From: Evansella sp. AB-P1
GTDB taxonomy: Bacteria; Bacillota; Bacilli; Bacillales; Salisediminibacteriaceae
Assembly (NCBI RefSeq): GCF_029688925.1
Contig: NZ_JARUKY010000011.1
Span: forward strand, 94,856 to 158,855
Direction: 5' to 3'
Length of the DNA stretch: 64,000 nt
Part shown: positions 52,379 to 60,928 of the stretch, piece after piece
How positions within the stretch are numbered: the stretch's first letter is position 1
Layout of the letters: every line of letters begins with the position of its first letter
Program-made: the position numbers and the translations under genes
The notes under the pieces: model-generated
What the model was told of the DNA's origin: nothing
Databases searched by the model: none
What the model saw: the letters and a program-made list of their open reading frames with translations, nothing else

Positions 52379-52419
52379 ATTGAATAATAACTTAGGACAG
52401 CTTCTCTTTTTTATCGTTT

Positions 52420-53556
52420 TTATTTTTTTGGTGGTCTCTTACCCCAGAATTGATAAAAGTCAGTACGTATATTTCCATTATAAAGCTTCCTCTTTTTCGT
52501 AGCTTTTGCACCATAAAGCTTTTCAAAATGTTCATTAGAAGTAATAAAATAAATTGACCACGTTTCAAGTGGTCGAAACGTCCTTCCTAACTCACGATAC
52601 AGGTTTTCGACGTATCCTTTCTCATTCAGCCGTTCTCCATACGGAGGATTCCCAACAACAACTCCATACTCATCCTTCGTTGTAAAATCCTTTGCCTGCA
52701 TTTGTTTAAAGTTGATTTGGTCAGGAAATCCAGCCTCTGTTGCATTATTTGTGGCTAATTCAATCATTTTATGGTCAATATCTGATCCTAGTATATTTAA
52801 AGGCTGGTCATATTTTGCTAGGTCTTCTGCTTCTTGTAATGCGAAATCGAACCATTCTTTTTTATACCAATCCCAATGTTCAAAAGCAAACTCCCGGTTA
52901 ACACCAGGTGCGATATTTTGACCAATCATAGCTGCCTCAATAGGTAACGTCCCAGAACCACAGAAAGGATCTACAAATGGTTTGTCGGCATTCCAATTCG
53001 TTAATTTAATCATTGCTGCAGCTAACGTTTCTTTTAAAGGAGCTTCATTATGTAAATACCGATAACCTCTTTTATGTAATCCAGTTCCTGAAGTATCAAT
53101 TGTCAAGGTAACAATATCCTTTAGAATAGCCACTTCAATTCGTTGAAGAGGACCATTTTCCTCAAACCATTCGATTTTGTGACTTTGCTTTAAGCTTTCT
53201 ACAACAGCTTTTTTTACGATAGCCTGACAATCAGGAACACTATATAAAGTGGATTTTACTGATTTTCCTATAACAGGAAATTCAGCGTCCTTTGATATAT
53301 AGTTTGTCCACGGTAAAGCTTTCGTTTGTTCAAATAATTCCTCGAAGCTAGTGGCCTTGAATTCTCCTACGAGAAGTTTTACCCGATCTGCCGTTCTTAG
53401 CCATAAATTTGTCCGAGCAATTCCTGAAGGATCTGCTTCAAAAATTACCTTCCCATTTTCTACACGTAAGTCTGTATATCCTAAATCCCGAACCTCATCA
53501 GCTACAATTGATTCCAATCCCATCGCAGCAGTAGCAATTAATGTAACAGCATTCAA
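52420..53556 (-). CDS. THUMP-domain rRNA methyltransferase (RlmL/YpsC-like)
   Basis: A 378-residue class I SAM methyltransferase starting at TTG 53556 after AAAGGTGATT. The N-terminal THUMP domain (about 45-155) binds RNA. The catalytic part has motif I DPFCGSGTLPIEAAMIG, and motif IV VVGNPPYGERL, the NPPY signature of N2-guanine or N6-adenine methylation. It is probably the YpsC-type enzyme acting on 23S rRNA. It lies in the same order relative to rnpB, gpsB and ypsA as in B. subtilis. Confidence 0.93.
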   Translation of the reverse strand: MNAVTLIATAAMGLESIVADEVRDLGYTDLRVENGKVIFEADPSGIARTNLWLRTADRVKLLVGEFKATSFEELFEQTKALPWTNYISKDAEFPVIGKSVKSTLYSVPDCQAIVKKAVVESLKQSHKIEWFEENGPLQRIEVAILKDIVTLTIDTSGTGLHKRGYRYLHNEAPLKETLAAAMIKLTNWNADKPFVDPFCGSGTLPIEAAMIGQNIAPGVNREFAFEHWDWYKKEWFDFALQEAEDLAKYDQPLNILGSDIDHKMIELATNNATEAGFPDQINFKQMQAKDFTTKDEYGVVVGNPPYGERLNEKGYVENLYRELGRTFRPLETWSIYFITSNEHFEKLYGAKATKKRKLYNGNIRTDFYQFWGKRPPKK

Positions 53557-53652
53557 CTTTCAATCACCTTTCCCTCTCTAATTATATCTTATATCAAGCC
53601 ATACTATTGCCAATAAATACTACTATACCGATTCCTTGCAATACTTTCAACA

Positions 53653-53790
53653 AATTAAGAAAAGCGCAAGGCGCCCTCTCATCACCGATATGCAAATGTT
53701 CTGGCCGTTAAAAAGTGCCTTTTACTTTTTATGCGGACAGGTTATTTGACACGAGGTGATGGCGCATGGAGCTAGCCGCTGTTTTGACAA
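53653..53790. repeat. Interspersed repeat family A, copy 3
   Basis: Begins AAGAAAAGCGCAAGGCGCC and contains AAATGTTCTGGCCG, TTAAAAAGTGCC answered by CTTTTTATGCGGACAGG, TTATTTGACACGAGG and GGAGCTAGCCGC. It shows that the family A blocks and the GCGCAAGGCGCC ends (also at 13925-14076) belong to one larger element. Confidence 0.6.
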
Positions 53791-53828
53791 GTTATCCACA
53801 TTAGGAAATTTTATAATTTCCTAAACAA

Positions 53829-53864
53829 CGAAAAAACTCCACGATTAACTCGTGAAGTTATTTT
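53829..53864 (-). terminator. rnpB terminator
   Basis: AACTTCACGA pairs with TCGTGGAGTT, followed by TTTTTT on the minus strand. Confidence 0.85.
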
Positions 53865-53875
53865 TAATAATTTAT

Positions 53876-54293
53876 GACGCCATTCATGTTTTGTAAGCCA
53901 TGTTCTGTACCTTTGTACTGCAAACGGGTGTCAAGCCTCGTACTAAGGTAGTAATCATCTGTCTACAGACAAAAGTCTGTTCCCCATTCCGTTCAATTCC
54001 TTCCCGGGGATGCCCCTACCTAATTTTGGGTTTCTCGCTCGTGGGGTTTACCTCGTTCCACTCTTTCTATTTCTAGAAAGACTACGTCACTGTGGCACTT
54101 TCAAGGTATTCACACCATATGCATCTATAAGATACACGTAGGTGTTTTCCCTGCCGTTAATCCAGTCGAAACCAAACTACCCTAGCTTATGACTTCGCTA
54201 GGCACGAACACTACAGTCATCTCAGACTGTGCGAGCATGGACTTTCCTCTACAGCTTTAAAAAAGCTGCAGCGATTACTCAAACATTAAATGG
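53876..54293 (-). ncRNA. rnpB: RNase P RNA, class B (Bacillus type)
   Basis: The catalytic RNA that trims tRNA 5-prime ends. The minus strand begins with GTAATCGCTGCAG, then GAGGAAAGTCCATGCTCGC (conserved region I), and contains AACGGCAGGGAAAACACC-like and GAAACCC stretches, ACCTTAGTACGAGG, and ends with ACAGAACATGGCTTACA (conserved region V). The order and the long P10.1-type hairpin region match class B. P1 pairs ATGTTT near 54284 with AAACAT near 53893. The 5-prime end is set by similarity to B. subtilis and may be off by a few bases. Confidence 0.95.
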
Positions 54294-54315
54294 TTGTCTT
54301 AAAGCGACAAGATTC

Positions 54316-54345
54316 ATTGTAACATACAAAAATCACTGTGATCAA
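54316..54345 (-). promoter_or_regulatory. rnpB promoter
   Basis: TTGATC (54345-54340) and TACAAT (54321-54316) with an 18-base spacer on the minus strand; the start point would be near 54309, 16 bases before the mature RNA. The -35 box overlaps the stop codon of the RNase H-like gene. Confidence 0.65.
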
Positions 54346-54749
54346 GAACTAAATTTTTCCATCGATATGCGTATTGCTCTTTTTGCTAATTGGTCTGCTT
54401 CTTTGTTTTGCTTACTTGGAATCCATTTTACAAAAACAAAATCAAAATTTTCTCTTATCAGCTGAAGTGATTGATCAAGTAAAGTTCGGAATCGTTCCTT
54501 CTTTACATATTCTTTGTCAACTGCATCTGCAAGAATTTGAGAATCAGTTCGAATCGATAGAATTTTAAACTCATGTTCCTTACATACCAATAGTGCTTCA
54601 ATTAGAGCATGAAACTCAGCTTCATGATTAGACATTGTTGGAAGAGGAATAGACTTCCTAATTAACTGCCCTTGATTGTTTATAAATACACCGGCACCAG
54701 ATGGACCAGGATCACCAGCACTTCCACCATCAATATATACTTCTATCAA
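54342..54749 (-). CDS. RNase H-like protein (type I fold)
   Basis: The start is put at TTG 54749 because GGAG is 8 bases upstream; the GTG at 54755 is only 2 bases from it. The 135-residue protein has all four acidic residues of the RNase HI active site: Asp7 (YIDGGS), Glu45 (HEAEFHAL), Asp69 (RTDSQ) and Asp119 (NKEADQLAKRA). It may cut RNA in RNA-DNA hybrids, although related Bacillus proteins (YpeP, YpdQ) have weak or unclear activity. The rnpB promoter lies at its end. Confidence 0.9.
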   Translation of the reverse strand: MIEVYIDGGSAGDPGPSGAGVFINNQGQLIRKSIPLPTMSNHEAEFHALIEALLVCKEHEFKILSIRTDSQILADAVDKEYVKKERFRTLLDQSLQLIRENFDFVFVKWIPSKQNKEADQLAKRAIRISMEKFSS

Positions 54750-54872
54750 TGTCACTGCTCCTTTAAAATGAAAATCATTGCTCTGACTAATTTAGTATGT
54801 TTAACAAAAAAATCTGTTAAAACAATGGGTAGGATAACTAAAATACTTTCTTAAGGTTATTTATTCGTTCTT

Positions 54873-55190
54873 TTACTCATAAAGTTTACTTCCGAAAACA
54901 TGTTTTTCTAAATTAGACAGTCTTCTTAAAATATCGTAATTTGTATTACCTGACTGTTGTTGTGCAGGCTGCTGACGTTTTGTATGTTCACTTAACGTGA
55001 CTGCTTCCTTCTTTAATCTTTCTACTTCCTTTTCAAGCCAATCAATTCGATTTTGAAATGCATCATAATCTTTAATAATTTGATCTAAAAATTGATCTAC
55101 CTCTTCTTGGCTATAACCGCGAAGACCCGTTTTAAAATCTTTCTCTAATATATCTTTTTGCGTTAATCGGGAAATTCTTTTTTGAGTCAT
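54873..55190 (-). CDS. gpsB: Cell division protein GpsB
   Basis: A 105-residue DivIVA-like protein: [18 protein letters not shown] and [19 protein letters not shown], the N-terminal coiled-coil membrane-binding domain, a Lys/Gln/Gly linker (about 68-85) and a short C-terminal helix [14 protein letters not shown] for trimerisation. GpsB moves penicillin-binding protein PBP1 between division site and side wall. The gene order with ypsA and rnpB is as in B. subtilis. Confidence 0.95.
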   Translation of the reverse strand: MTQKRISRLTQKDILEKDFKTGLRGYSQEEVDQFLDQIIKDYDAFQNRIDWLEKEVERLKKEAVTLSEHTKRQQPAQQQSGNTNYDILRRLSNLEKHVFGSKLYE

Positions 55191-55249
55191 CTATGCTCAC
55201 CTCTATTAATCGATCATTTCTTCTATTTTTTCAAAAAGCTATGGCATTG

Positions 55250-55813
55250 TCAATTCCAATTATTATTATTGATAGATTCTCTTATTACTTCCTCAATTTC
55301 ATCAGGTGTTAAATATATAATTGGATAGTCCATGGCATCACCCTTTTTCTTTGCATATGTTAAATAGTATGTAGGTGACCCCTCTGTATATTCATCAAAA
55401 AGGACAAGAAATGCATCGCTTTTTTCTATAATAAATTGATTTTTTTGACGAAGCTGCATTGGATTATCATATTTTCGTTTTGTTATGTAATCTTTATAAT
55501 CACTTTTTTCCCATATTGAACGATACAGCTCTTTAACTGGATCACTCCACCTTTCTTCTTGTTCATAAAATGGTGCTAAAGTTGATAGTTTAAGATGATT
55601 ATACTCATTTTTAAGCTGGATTGTCGCTTCAGCAGCCCATAACTCTACGCCAGGTTGTCCACTCGTTATAATCCATTGAATATCATAAGATTCTATTAAT
55701 TGTTGAAGCTTTTTCTTTATTGCATACTTTAAATATGGAAGATGGTCGTGCTTTTCATTAAAAATACCTAATTCATGTGGCTTATACCCGGAAACAGCTA
55801 ATACTTTATACAA
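55250..55813 (-). CDS. ypsA: YpsA-like SLOG-family protein
   Basis: A 187-residue protein from TTG 55813 behind AAGGAGG. It has YKVLAVSGYKPHELGIF, ITSGQPGVELWAAEATI and DAFLVLFDEYTEGSPTYYLTYA, the DUF1273/SLOG Rossmann-like fold of YpsA, which may bind a nucleotide or ADP-ribose. In B. subtilis overproduction of YpsA blocks cell division. It precedes gpsB, as in B. subtilis. Confidence 0.92.
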   Translation of the reverse strand: MYKVLAVSGYKPHELGIFNEKHDHLPYLKYAIKKKLQQLIESYDIQWIITSGQPGVELWAAEATIQLKNEYNHLKLSTLAPFYEQEERWSDPVKELYRSIWEKSDYKDYITKRKYDNPMQLRQKNQFIIEKSDAFLVLFDEYTEGSPTYYLTYAKKKGDAMDYPIIYLTPDEIEEVIRESINNNNWN

Positions 55814-55940
55814 AGTTCATAACCTCCTTTTCATTTTAACTCACAGAAGTTATGCTCCATGAGCAATATTGACTAACATGAAAGTAGTGAAAGCCAAATA
55901 AGATTAAGTATTCATTGGCATAATGAATTGAAAAGGACAA

Positions 55941-55972
55941 GACGAATCAGCAATAATGCTGATTCGCCTTTC
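55941..55972. terminator. Hairpin after the cotD-like gene
   Basis: CGAATCAGCA pairs with TGCTGATTCG around ATAA. Confidence 0.65.
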
Positions 55973-55982
55973 TATCTATACC

Positions 55983-56258
55983 TTAGTAACGATGTCTAGG
56001 TGGGCACATATAGTCCTGACACGTTGTACGGCATACAGTTGATTCTGTATGAGGGAAGTTGTGGAAATACTTCCAGTTATTATTCACAACGTTTGTTGTA
56101 TGACTTGGGTGAACAACTGGTACTACATGATCAACGTTCATTTGTCTAACATTATGACGAGTAGGTGCCACTCTTGGCGGGTAATATTGTGCTGTTCTAG
56201 GTCCAACAGCAGGTGCAACTCCTGGTCCTGCAGGAACTCCTGGTCTTGGGCTAAACAT
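55983..56258 (-). CDS. cotD: CotD-like spore coat protein
   Basis: A 91-residue protein with an AAAGGAGG site. It is Pro/Gly-rich at the start, His/Asn/Val-rich in the middle (NVRQMNVDHVVPVVHPSHTTN) and Cys-rich at the end (CRTTCQDYMCPPRHRY). This is the pattern of CotD inner coat protein. In B. subtilis cotD is a late mother-cell gene (SigK); AC and CATA spaced 17 bases apart lie upstream and could be such a promoter, which is weak evidence. Gene order next to ypsA is as in B. subtilis. Confidence 0.85.
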   Translation of the reverse strand: MFSPRPGVPAGPGVAPAVGPRTAQYYPPRVAPTRHNVRQMNVDHVVPVVHPSHTTNVVNNNWKYFHNFPHTESTVCRTTCQDYMCPPRHRY

Positions 56259-56393
56259 AATGTTGTTTCCTCCTTTATTTTTTATTCAATAACAACCTAT
56301 GTTCAAAATGCCATTCCCGTACTAGTGTTAGTACCTATTTTTGTCCCTAATTTTTCGATTTATAGTTTATTAGCCTAATTTTGTAACAAAAAA

Positions 56394-56459
56394 TTATTGA
56401 AACGCCCAAAAAGTTGTACCGATAACGACAAAAAATAATACGAGAAATAATTTAATCAT
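56394..56459 (-). CDS. Single-helix membrane microprotein (21 residues)
   Basis: ATG 56459 follows AAAGGA with 8 bases of spacing and opens a 21-codon frame, MIKLFLVLFFVVIGTTFWAFQ, which is one hydrophobic helix with a basic start. An ATG at 56468 would add three residues. It lies in the 430-base gap between the cotD-like gene and the ferredoxin gene. Such tiny membrane proteins are often missed; no family is proposed. Confidence 0.35.
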   Translation of the reverse strand: MIKLFLVLFFVVIGTTFWAFQ

Positions 56460-56714
56460 TACTCTCATCCTTTCGATTATAACATTGATATTAGTTTAAA
56501 AATAAATTTACACATTGGCAAGATGTAGATTATTTCCTTTTTTTAAAAAACAAAATTCGTCAAATAGCAATAAATTTCATTCGTTATATAGAAAAAAGGA
56601 GGTGAAAAAACTCGAAAAACACGACTTCATGCGCTTGCCTGGGAAATAGGATATGTTTATTCTTTCATTAGTTAGGGAAATAAGGAACAGATGGATACAA
56701 AAGGAGGGATTAAA

Positions 56715-57035
56715 TTGCCAAAAGTAACAATACCTAATGTTGATTCATTTGACGTGGAAGAAGGAACAAAGCTTGTATTAGCTTTAGAAGACAACGGAGT
56801 AGATGTATTACATCGGTGTGGCGGAAAAGCAAAATGCACTACATGTCGCGTTGAAGTAATTGAAGGTAACTTCGGTCCACTTACAGACATAGAAAAAGAT
56901 GCATTTAAACGGAAGGGATTAGATGATTCTAGTAGATTGTCATGTCAAGTCCGCGTTCACGAAGATGTAACGGTATTACCTTTGAAAACTGCATCCTCAA
57001 CAGGTCTAGACCCAGGTCCTCGACCAGAAAAATAA
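56715..57035 (+). CDS. 2Fe-2S ferredoxin
   Basis: The start is the TTG at 56715, six bases after GGAGGG, because the frame from 56691 has no such site. The 106-residue protein binds a 2Fe-2S cluster through Cys35, Cys41, Cys44 and Cys77 (HRCGGKAKCTTCRV and LSCQVRV), a plant-type ferredoxin fold. It could carry electrons for an oxidoreductase, but none lies nearby. A leader of about 130 bases with AAAAAAGGAGG near 56597 but no start after it precedes the gene. Confidence 0.92.
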   Translation: MPKVTIPNVDSFDVEEGTKLVLALEDNGVDVLHRCGGKAKCTTCRVEVIEGNFGPLTDIEKDAFKRKGLDDSSRLSCQVRVHEDVTVLPLKTASSTGLDPGPRPEK

Positions 57036-57097
57036 ATGAAAGGAGAATGGTTTATACTTACCATTCTCCTTTTTGAAGGGACAAGAATTTATAAGTT

Positions 57098-57145
57098 TTT
57101 TTACTAACGTTGTCTAGCTCCAGGAGCCTCGCCCTTTCTTATCTA
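57098..57145. repeat. End fragment of a dispersed Bacillus element
   Basis: TTGTCTAGCTCCAGGAGCC then TCGCCCTTTCTT resembles the GTCTAGCTCCAG ends of the dispersed GCGC-type elements. It lies just after the yprB stop codon. Confidence 0.4.
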
Positions 57146-57148
57146 TCC

Positions 57149-58420
57149 TTATAGCTTATTCATTAATCTTTCTATCCTTTTTTCTACCCCATTTTTCTGA
57201 TTAGCATCCTTTGCTGTAAGCCTTGATTTTTTTTTGATTTGATCTAATGCATGACAAGAAAAAGTATAAGCCTCTCTAAAATCCTTCAGTTGATGTTCAG
57301 CTATTTTTGCCATTTCAATAAACACTTCTGGTTTTGGAAATGAGCTAATAGATATACATTTTTGAAAATAGTCCATTGCAGAATTTATTTGACCTTCCTT
57401 CTTAAGAAGTATTGCTAGTTTATAGTAAGCCTCATCTCGATGATTCCCTGTACTTTCAATAGCCATTTTATAATGTTCTTTTGCATGGTCTATCCATTTT
57501 AATTGCTCAAACCAATGTCCTATTTGAATACTTTCTTTAGGTGACAGCTTCATTAATTTTCTATCCATAAATGCTAAACGTTTCGACAGTTGAACATAAA
57601 GGGAAACCAATGATCTCACATCTTGATCATTATGATCAATAATTCCTGCTAAGTAGTCTGGTTCCTTTTCTTGAATGTAATCAAAGTATAATAGTGGAGC
57701 CATACTTCCAGGCGTATCATTTTTCCTAAAGATAGATAGTTTTTCCTTTTCCACTATAGATAAACGACACGATGGCAGCTCATGCTTCCATAATCGTCTT
57801 GCTGCATGCAATAAGTCAATATGTCCAAATTGTGGGAGCTTTGGAACCCTGTTTCTAACAAATGCATGTCTTGATTTTACATGGGGCCAATCAAAAGATT
57901 TCCCATTATAGCTAACGAGATAATCCTCTTCATGAAAATCCTCTAGAAAACCGTACATGAAAGGAACTTCATCAGAAGGATCCCCTAAAACATGTTGAAT
58001 AACCTCGATACCATTATCTATCATTCTGGCATATCCAATGAGAAAAATTGTGTTCCCAACCCCTGTAGAAAGTCCAGTTGTTTCCGTATCAAAAAACATA
58101 AGACGATTTAATGGAACCCCTTTACAGGATAATGGATGATCCTTCTCTGTCTTTTGCCACCAATCGTATACATTAACTATCTCTGTCTCTACCTCTTTTT
58201 GAAAAGGGTAAAATGTTCGTTTTTGATAAGAGACTTGGTCTTCATAGGCATAAGGAAAGAACCCTAACTGTCTCCATTTTTCCTCTAAAGTTATTTCTTC
58301 TGAGGATTTTTGTGGGTTATTTTCAACTAGCCGGTCTTTCTCATTAAGATTGATGGCATTTGATTCCTTTTCAAGCTGAAGATGCCCTTTCATTCGATTT
58401 AATTTTGATTTTAATCCCAT
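57149..58420 (-). CDS. mrfB: YprB/MrfB-like exonuclease with TPR tail
   Basis: A 423-residue protein. The DnaQ-like RNase H domain (residues about 105-270) shows LMFFDTETTGLSTGVGNTIF (Asp, Glu), LVSYNGKSFDWPHVKSRH and DHNDQDVRSLVSLY. Residues about 300-410 are TPR-like helices. In B. subtilis MrfB (YprB) works with MrfA in mitomycin C repair. The gene is downstream of yprA with 26 bases between, as in B. subtilis. Confidence 0.92.
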   Translation of the reverse strand: MGLKSKLNRMKGHLQLEKESNAINLNEKDRLVENNPQKSSEEITLEEKWRQLGFFPYAYEDQVSYQKRTFYPFQKEVETEIVNVYDWWQKTEKDHPLSCKGVPLNRLMFFDTETTGLSTGVGNTIFLIGYARMIDNGIEVIQHVLGDPSDEVPFMYGFLEDFHEEDYLVSYNGKSFDWPHVKSRHAFVRNRVPKLPQFGHIDLLHAARRLWKHELPSCRLSIVEKEKLSIFRKNDTPGSMAPLLYFDYIQEKEPDYLAGIIDHNDQDVRSLVSLYVQLSKRLAFMDRKLMKLSPKESIQIGHWFEQLKWIDHAKEHYKMAIESTGNHRDEAYYKLAILLKKEGQINSAMDYFQKCISISSFPKPEVFIEMAKIAEHQLKDFREAYTFSCHALDQIKKKSRLTAKDANQKNGVEKRIERLMNKL

Positions 58421-58446
58421 CTAATTCACTACCTTCTTTAAAACCT

Positions 58447-60726
58447 TTAACTTAAAACTGAAGTAATTGCATTTAAAACAATTTTTTTCATGGATTCCTT
58501 CTCATTAATCGGACTAGTTACTCCAGCAATACCAATACAAGAGGGACATCCATCCTCACAAGGACAACGTCGAATAAAATCCTCTGAATCATTTAATATG
58601 TCATTAAACTGTTTAAACACGCTATCACTTAAACCAATTCCACCCGGATAACGATCATACAAAAAGACAGTAGGTTTCTCCGAATGAATCGCTTTTACTT
58701 CAGGGACAGCATGTAGATCATTTTTGTCACACATGACTCGTACACAAGCTACATGCTGTAAAACGTGACTCAATCCCATAAGCATTTGCTCTAGCGTTTT
58801 TTCTTCCATTTTCAGAAACATTTCAGAAGTAAAAGTTAGAGCAATTCCATTTGTATGGAGTTCTTGTTCTGGTAAATGGATTTGTCCAGACCCTATATTC
58901 TCAAAAGTTTCCAGCTTAATTTTTTTAAAAATAGTGGCCATGGCTGTAACCATCATATCTCCATATTGCAAAACACATTCTCTGTACGTTTGCTCTTTGT
59001 CGATTTCAAGAACCTTTAATTGTACTGCTAAATTAGCGTCTGTAAAATATTCCACATCCACTTCTCTTACATATGCCTTCTTCTCATCCCAATCTAAATA
59101 TTCTACTTGAAACTGTGTTCCTTCATGTAAGTAAATGGCTTCATCGTGTAAGAGTGTCAGTGCACTAAACGTATCCATTTCACCAATTACACGATGCTTT
59201 TCTACTTGAGATTGGTCAATGATAATAACATTTTCCTGTGCTGCTGAACGCAAGCTTATATTATGGGCTGGAAATGCATCGTTCATCCAATACCATTTAT
59301 TTCTTTGCTCATGAAGAACTCTTTCCTCTGTTAAATATTCTAGAATTTCTTCTATTTCTGTTCCATCAAAGGTTTCTCCACGTTCAAAGGGCAATTCATA
59401 CGCTGCACATTTTAAATGATCCACTAGTATTATTAAATTATCTTTGTTTATTCTTGCTGTTTCAGGGGAACCTTCAAAGAAAAATTCTGGATGTTGAAAT
59501 AAATATTGATCTAGGGGATTTGAATTAGCAACCATAATAACAATGGATTCATCCTTTCGTCTCCCAGCACGCCCTGCTTGTTGCCAGCTCGATGCAATTG
59601 AACCAGGGTACCCATTCATGACACATACTTGAAGCTGGCCAATATCTACACCAAGCTCTAACGCATTTGTACTGACTACCCCAACGGTTTCTCCATTTCT
59701 TAAGTTTCGTTCAATTTCACGTCGTTGATTTGGTAAGTAACCACCACGGTAGCCACGAATCGATTTTTTGTTTAACTCCCCTTTTACGAGTTCCTGAAGG
59801 TGACTAAGTATGATTTCTACACTAACACGACTACGTGAAAAAACGATTGTTTGAATTTTCTCCTTTAAAAACCTTGCCGCAATCTCATTTACCACTTTTG
59901 TAGATGGCTTACGAATATTCAATTGTTTATTGACAATTGGAGGATTATATAAAACAAAGTGCTTCTTTCCCTTTGGTGCACCGTTATTATCAATAAGTTT
60001 AATGTATCGTTCTCCAGTTAATTCTGAACATAACTCTTTTGGGTTCGCTATCGTTGCTGACGTACAAATAAAAGTAGGGTTACTCCCATAATAACGACAA
60101 ATTCGTTTTAATCTACGAATAACGTTAGCTACATGGGATCCAAAGACACCTCGATACGTGTGAAGCTCATCAATCACAATCGTTTCTAGGTTTTCAAATA
60201 AGGATATCCATTTCGTGTGATGGGGCAATATTGCAGAATGTAGCATATCTGGATTAGTAATAACAATATGTCCCGCTTTTCTAACAACCTGTCTTATATT
60301 AGCTGGAGTATCTCCATCGTACGTATAGCTGTTAATATTTACTTCCATATCATCAATAAATTCATTTATTTCACTTTTTTGGTCTTGTGCTAATGCTTTA
60401 GTAGGAAAAATATAAAGGGCTCTAGAATTCGATCGATTAAGATGTCGCTGAATGACAGGTAAGTTATAGCAGAATGTTTTTCCAGAAGCTGTTGGAGTTA
60501 CTGCTACAATATTTTCCCCTTTTAGTACAGCATCGAAAGAACTCGCTTGATGAGTATAAATGCCTTCTATCCCTCTCTTATGTAATGCTTGTTTAATTCT
60601 ATCGTCCATTAAATTTGGAAAAGGAACGATGGAAGCTTCTTGCTCCTCTATTTCGTGCCAAAATGTTATATGTTTGTCATTCCTTAACTCTTCAATTAGC
60701 TGTTGCAATGGTTTTTTTCCAAACAT
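58447..60726 (-). CDS. mrfA: YprA/MrfA-like DEAD/DEAH-box helicase
   Basis: A 759-residue SF2 helicase with Walker A VTPTASGKTFCYNLP, DEVH-type box IVIDELHTYRG, motif III CTSATIANP, and QQAGRAGRRKD (motif VI). The C-terminal DUF1998 domain holds four Cys in RRCPCEDGCPSCIG and binds zinc. MrfA with MrfB repairs mitomycin C damage in B. subtilis by a route independent of UvrABC. Confidence 0.95.
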   Translation of the reverse strand: MFGKKPLQQLIEELRNDKHITFWHEIEEQEASIVPFPNLMDDRIKQALHKRGIEGIYTHQASSFDAVLKGENIVAVTPTASGKTFCYNLPVIQRHLNRSNSRALYIFPTKALAQDQKSEINEFIDDMEVNINSYTYDGDTPANIRQVVRKAGHIVITNPDMLHSAILPHHTKWISLFENLETIVIDELHTYRGVFGSHVANVIRRLKRICRYYGSNPTFICTSATIANPKELCSELTGERYIKLIDNNGAPKGKKHFVLYNPPIVNKQLNIRKPSTKVVNEIAARFLKEKIQTIVFSRSRVSVEIILSHLQELVKGELNKKSIRGYRGGYLPNQRREIERNLRNGETVGVVSTNALELGVDIGQLQVCVMNGYPGSIASSWQQAGRAGRRKDESIVIMVANSNPLDQYLFQHPEFFFEGSPETARINKDNLIILVDHLKCAAYELPFERGETFDGTEIEEILEYLTEERVLHEQRNKWYWMNDAFPAHNISLRSAAQENVIIIDQSQVEKHRVIGEMDTFSALTLLHDEAIYLHEGTQFQVEYLDWDEKKAYVREVDVEYFTDANLAVQLKVLEIDKEQTYRECVLQYGDMMVTAMATIFKKIKLETFENIGSGQIHLPEQELHTNGIALTFTSEMFLKMEEKTLEQMLMGLSHVLQHVACVRVMCDKNDLHAVPEVKAIHSEKPTVFLYDRYPGGIGLSDSVFKQFNDILNDSEDFIRRCPCEDGCPSCIGIAGVTSPINEKESMKKIVLNAITSVLS

Positions 60727-60928
60727 GTCATCTCCTCCACATTACACATTATACCGAATATACGTTTGCTTTACAAAGGCATTTAAGGAGTTTCATAGAT
60801 CTCTATTTTAGTTTACATAACATATTTTATGTAAATAAACTGTTTGCATCTCAATCAATTATTGTTGCTGTAATAATTTCTAATATGTGGCACAATAGTC
60901 AGTAATAGAAAATAAGGAGGTATTTTAT

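Noticed and set aside
57785..57805. TAATCGTCTTGCTGCATG in yprB, almost equal to a block in both pilin leaders
   Set aside because: It encodes an ordinary Ala-Ala-Arg-Arg-Leu stretch in yprB; a single near match of 18 bases is likely chance.
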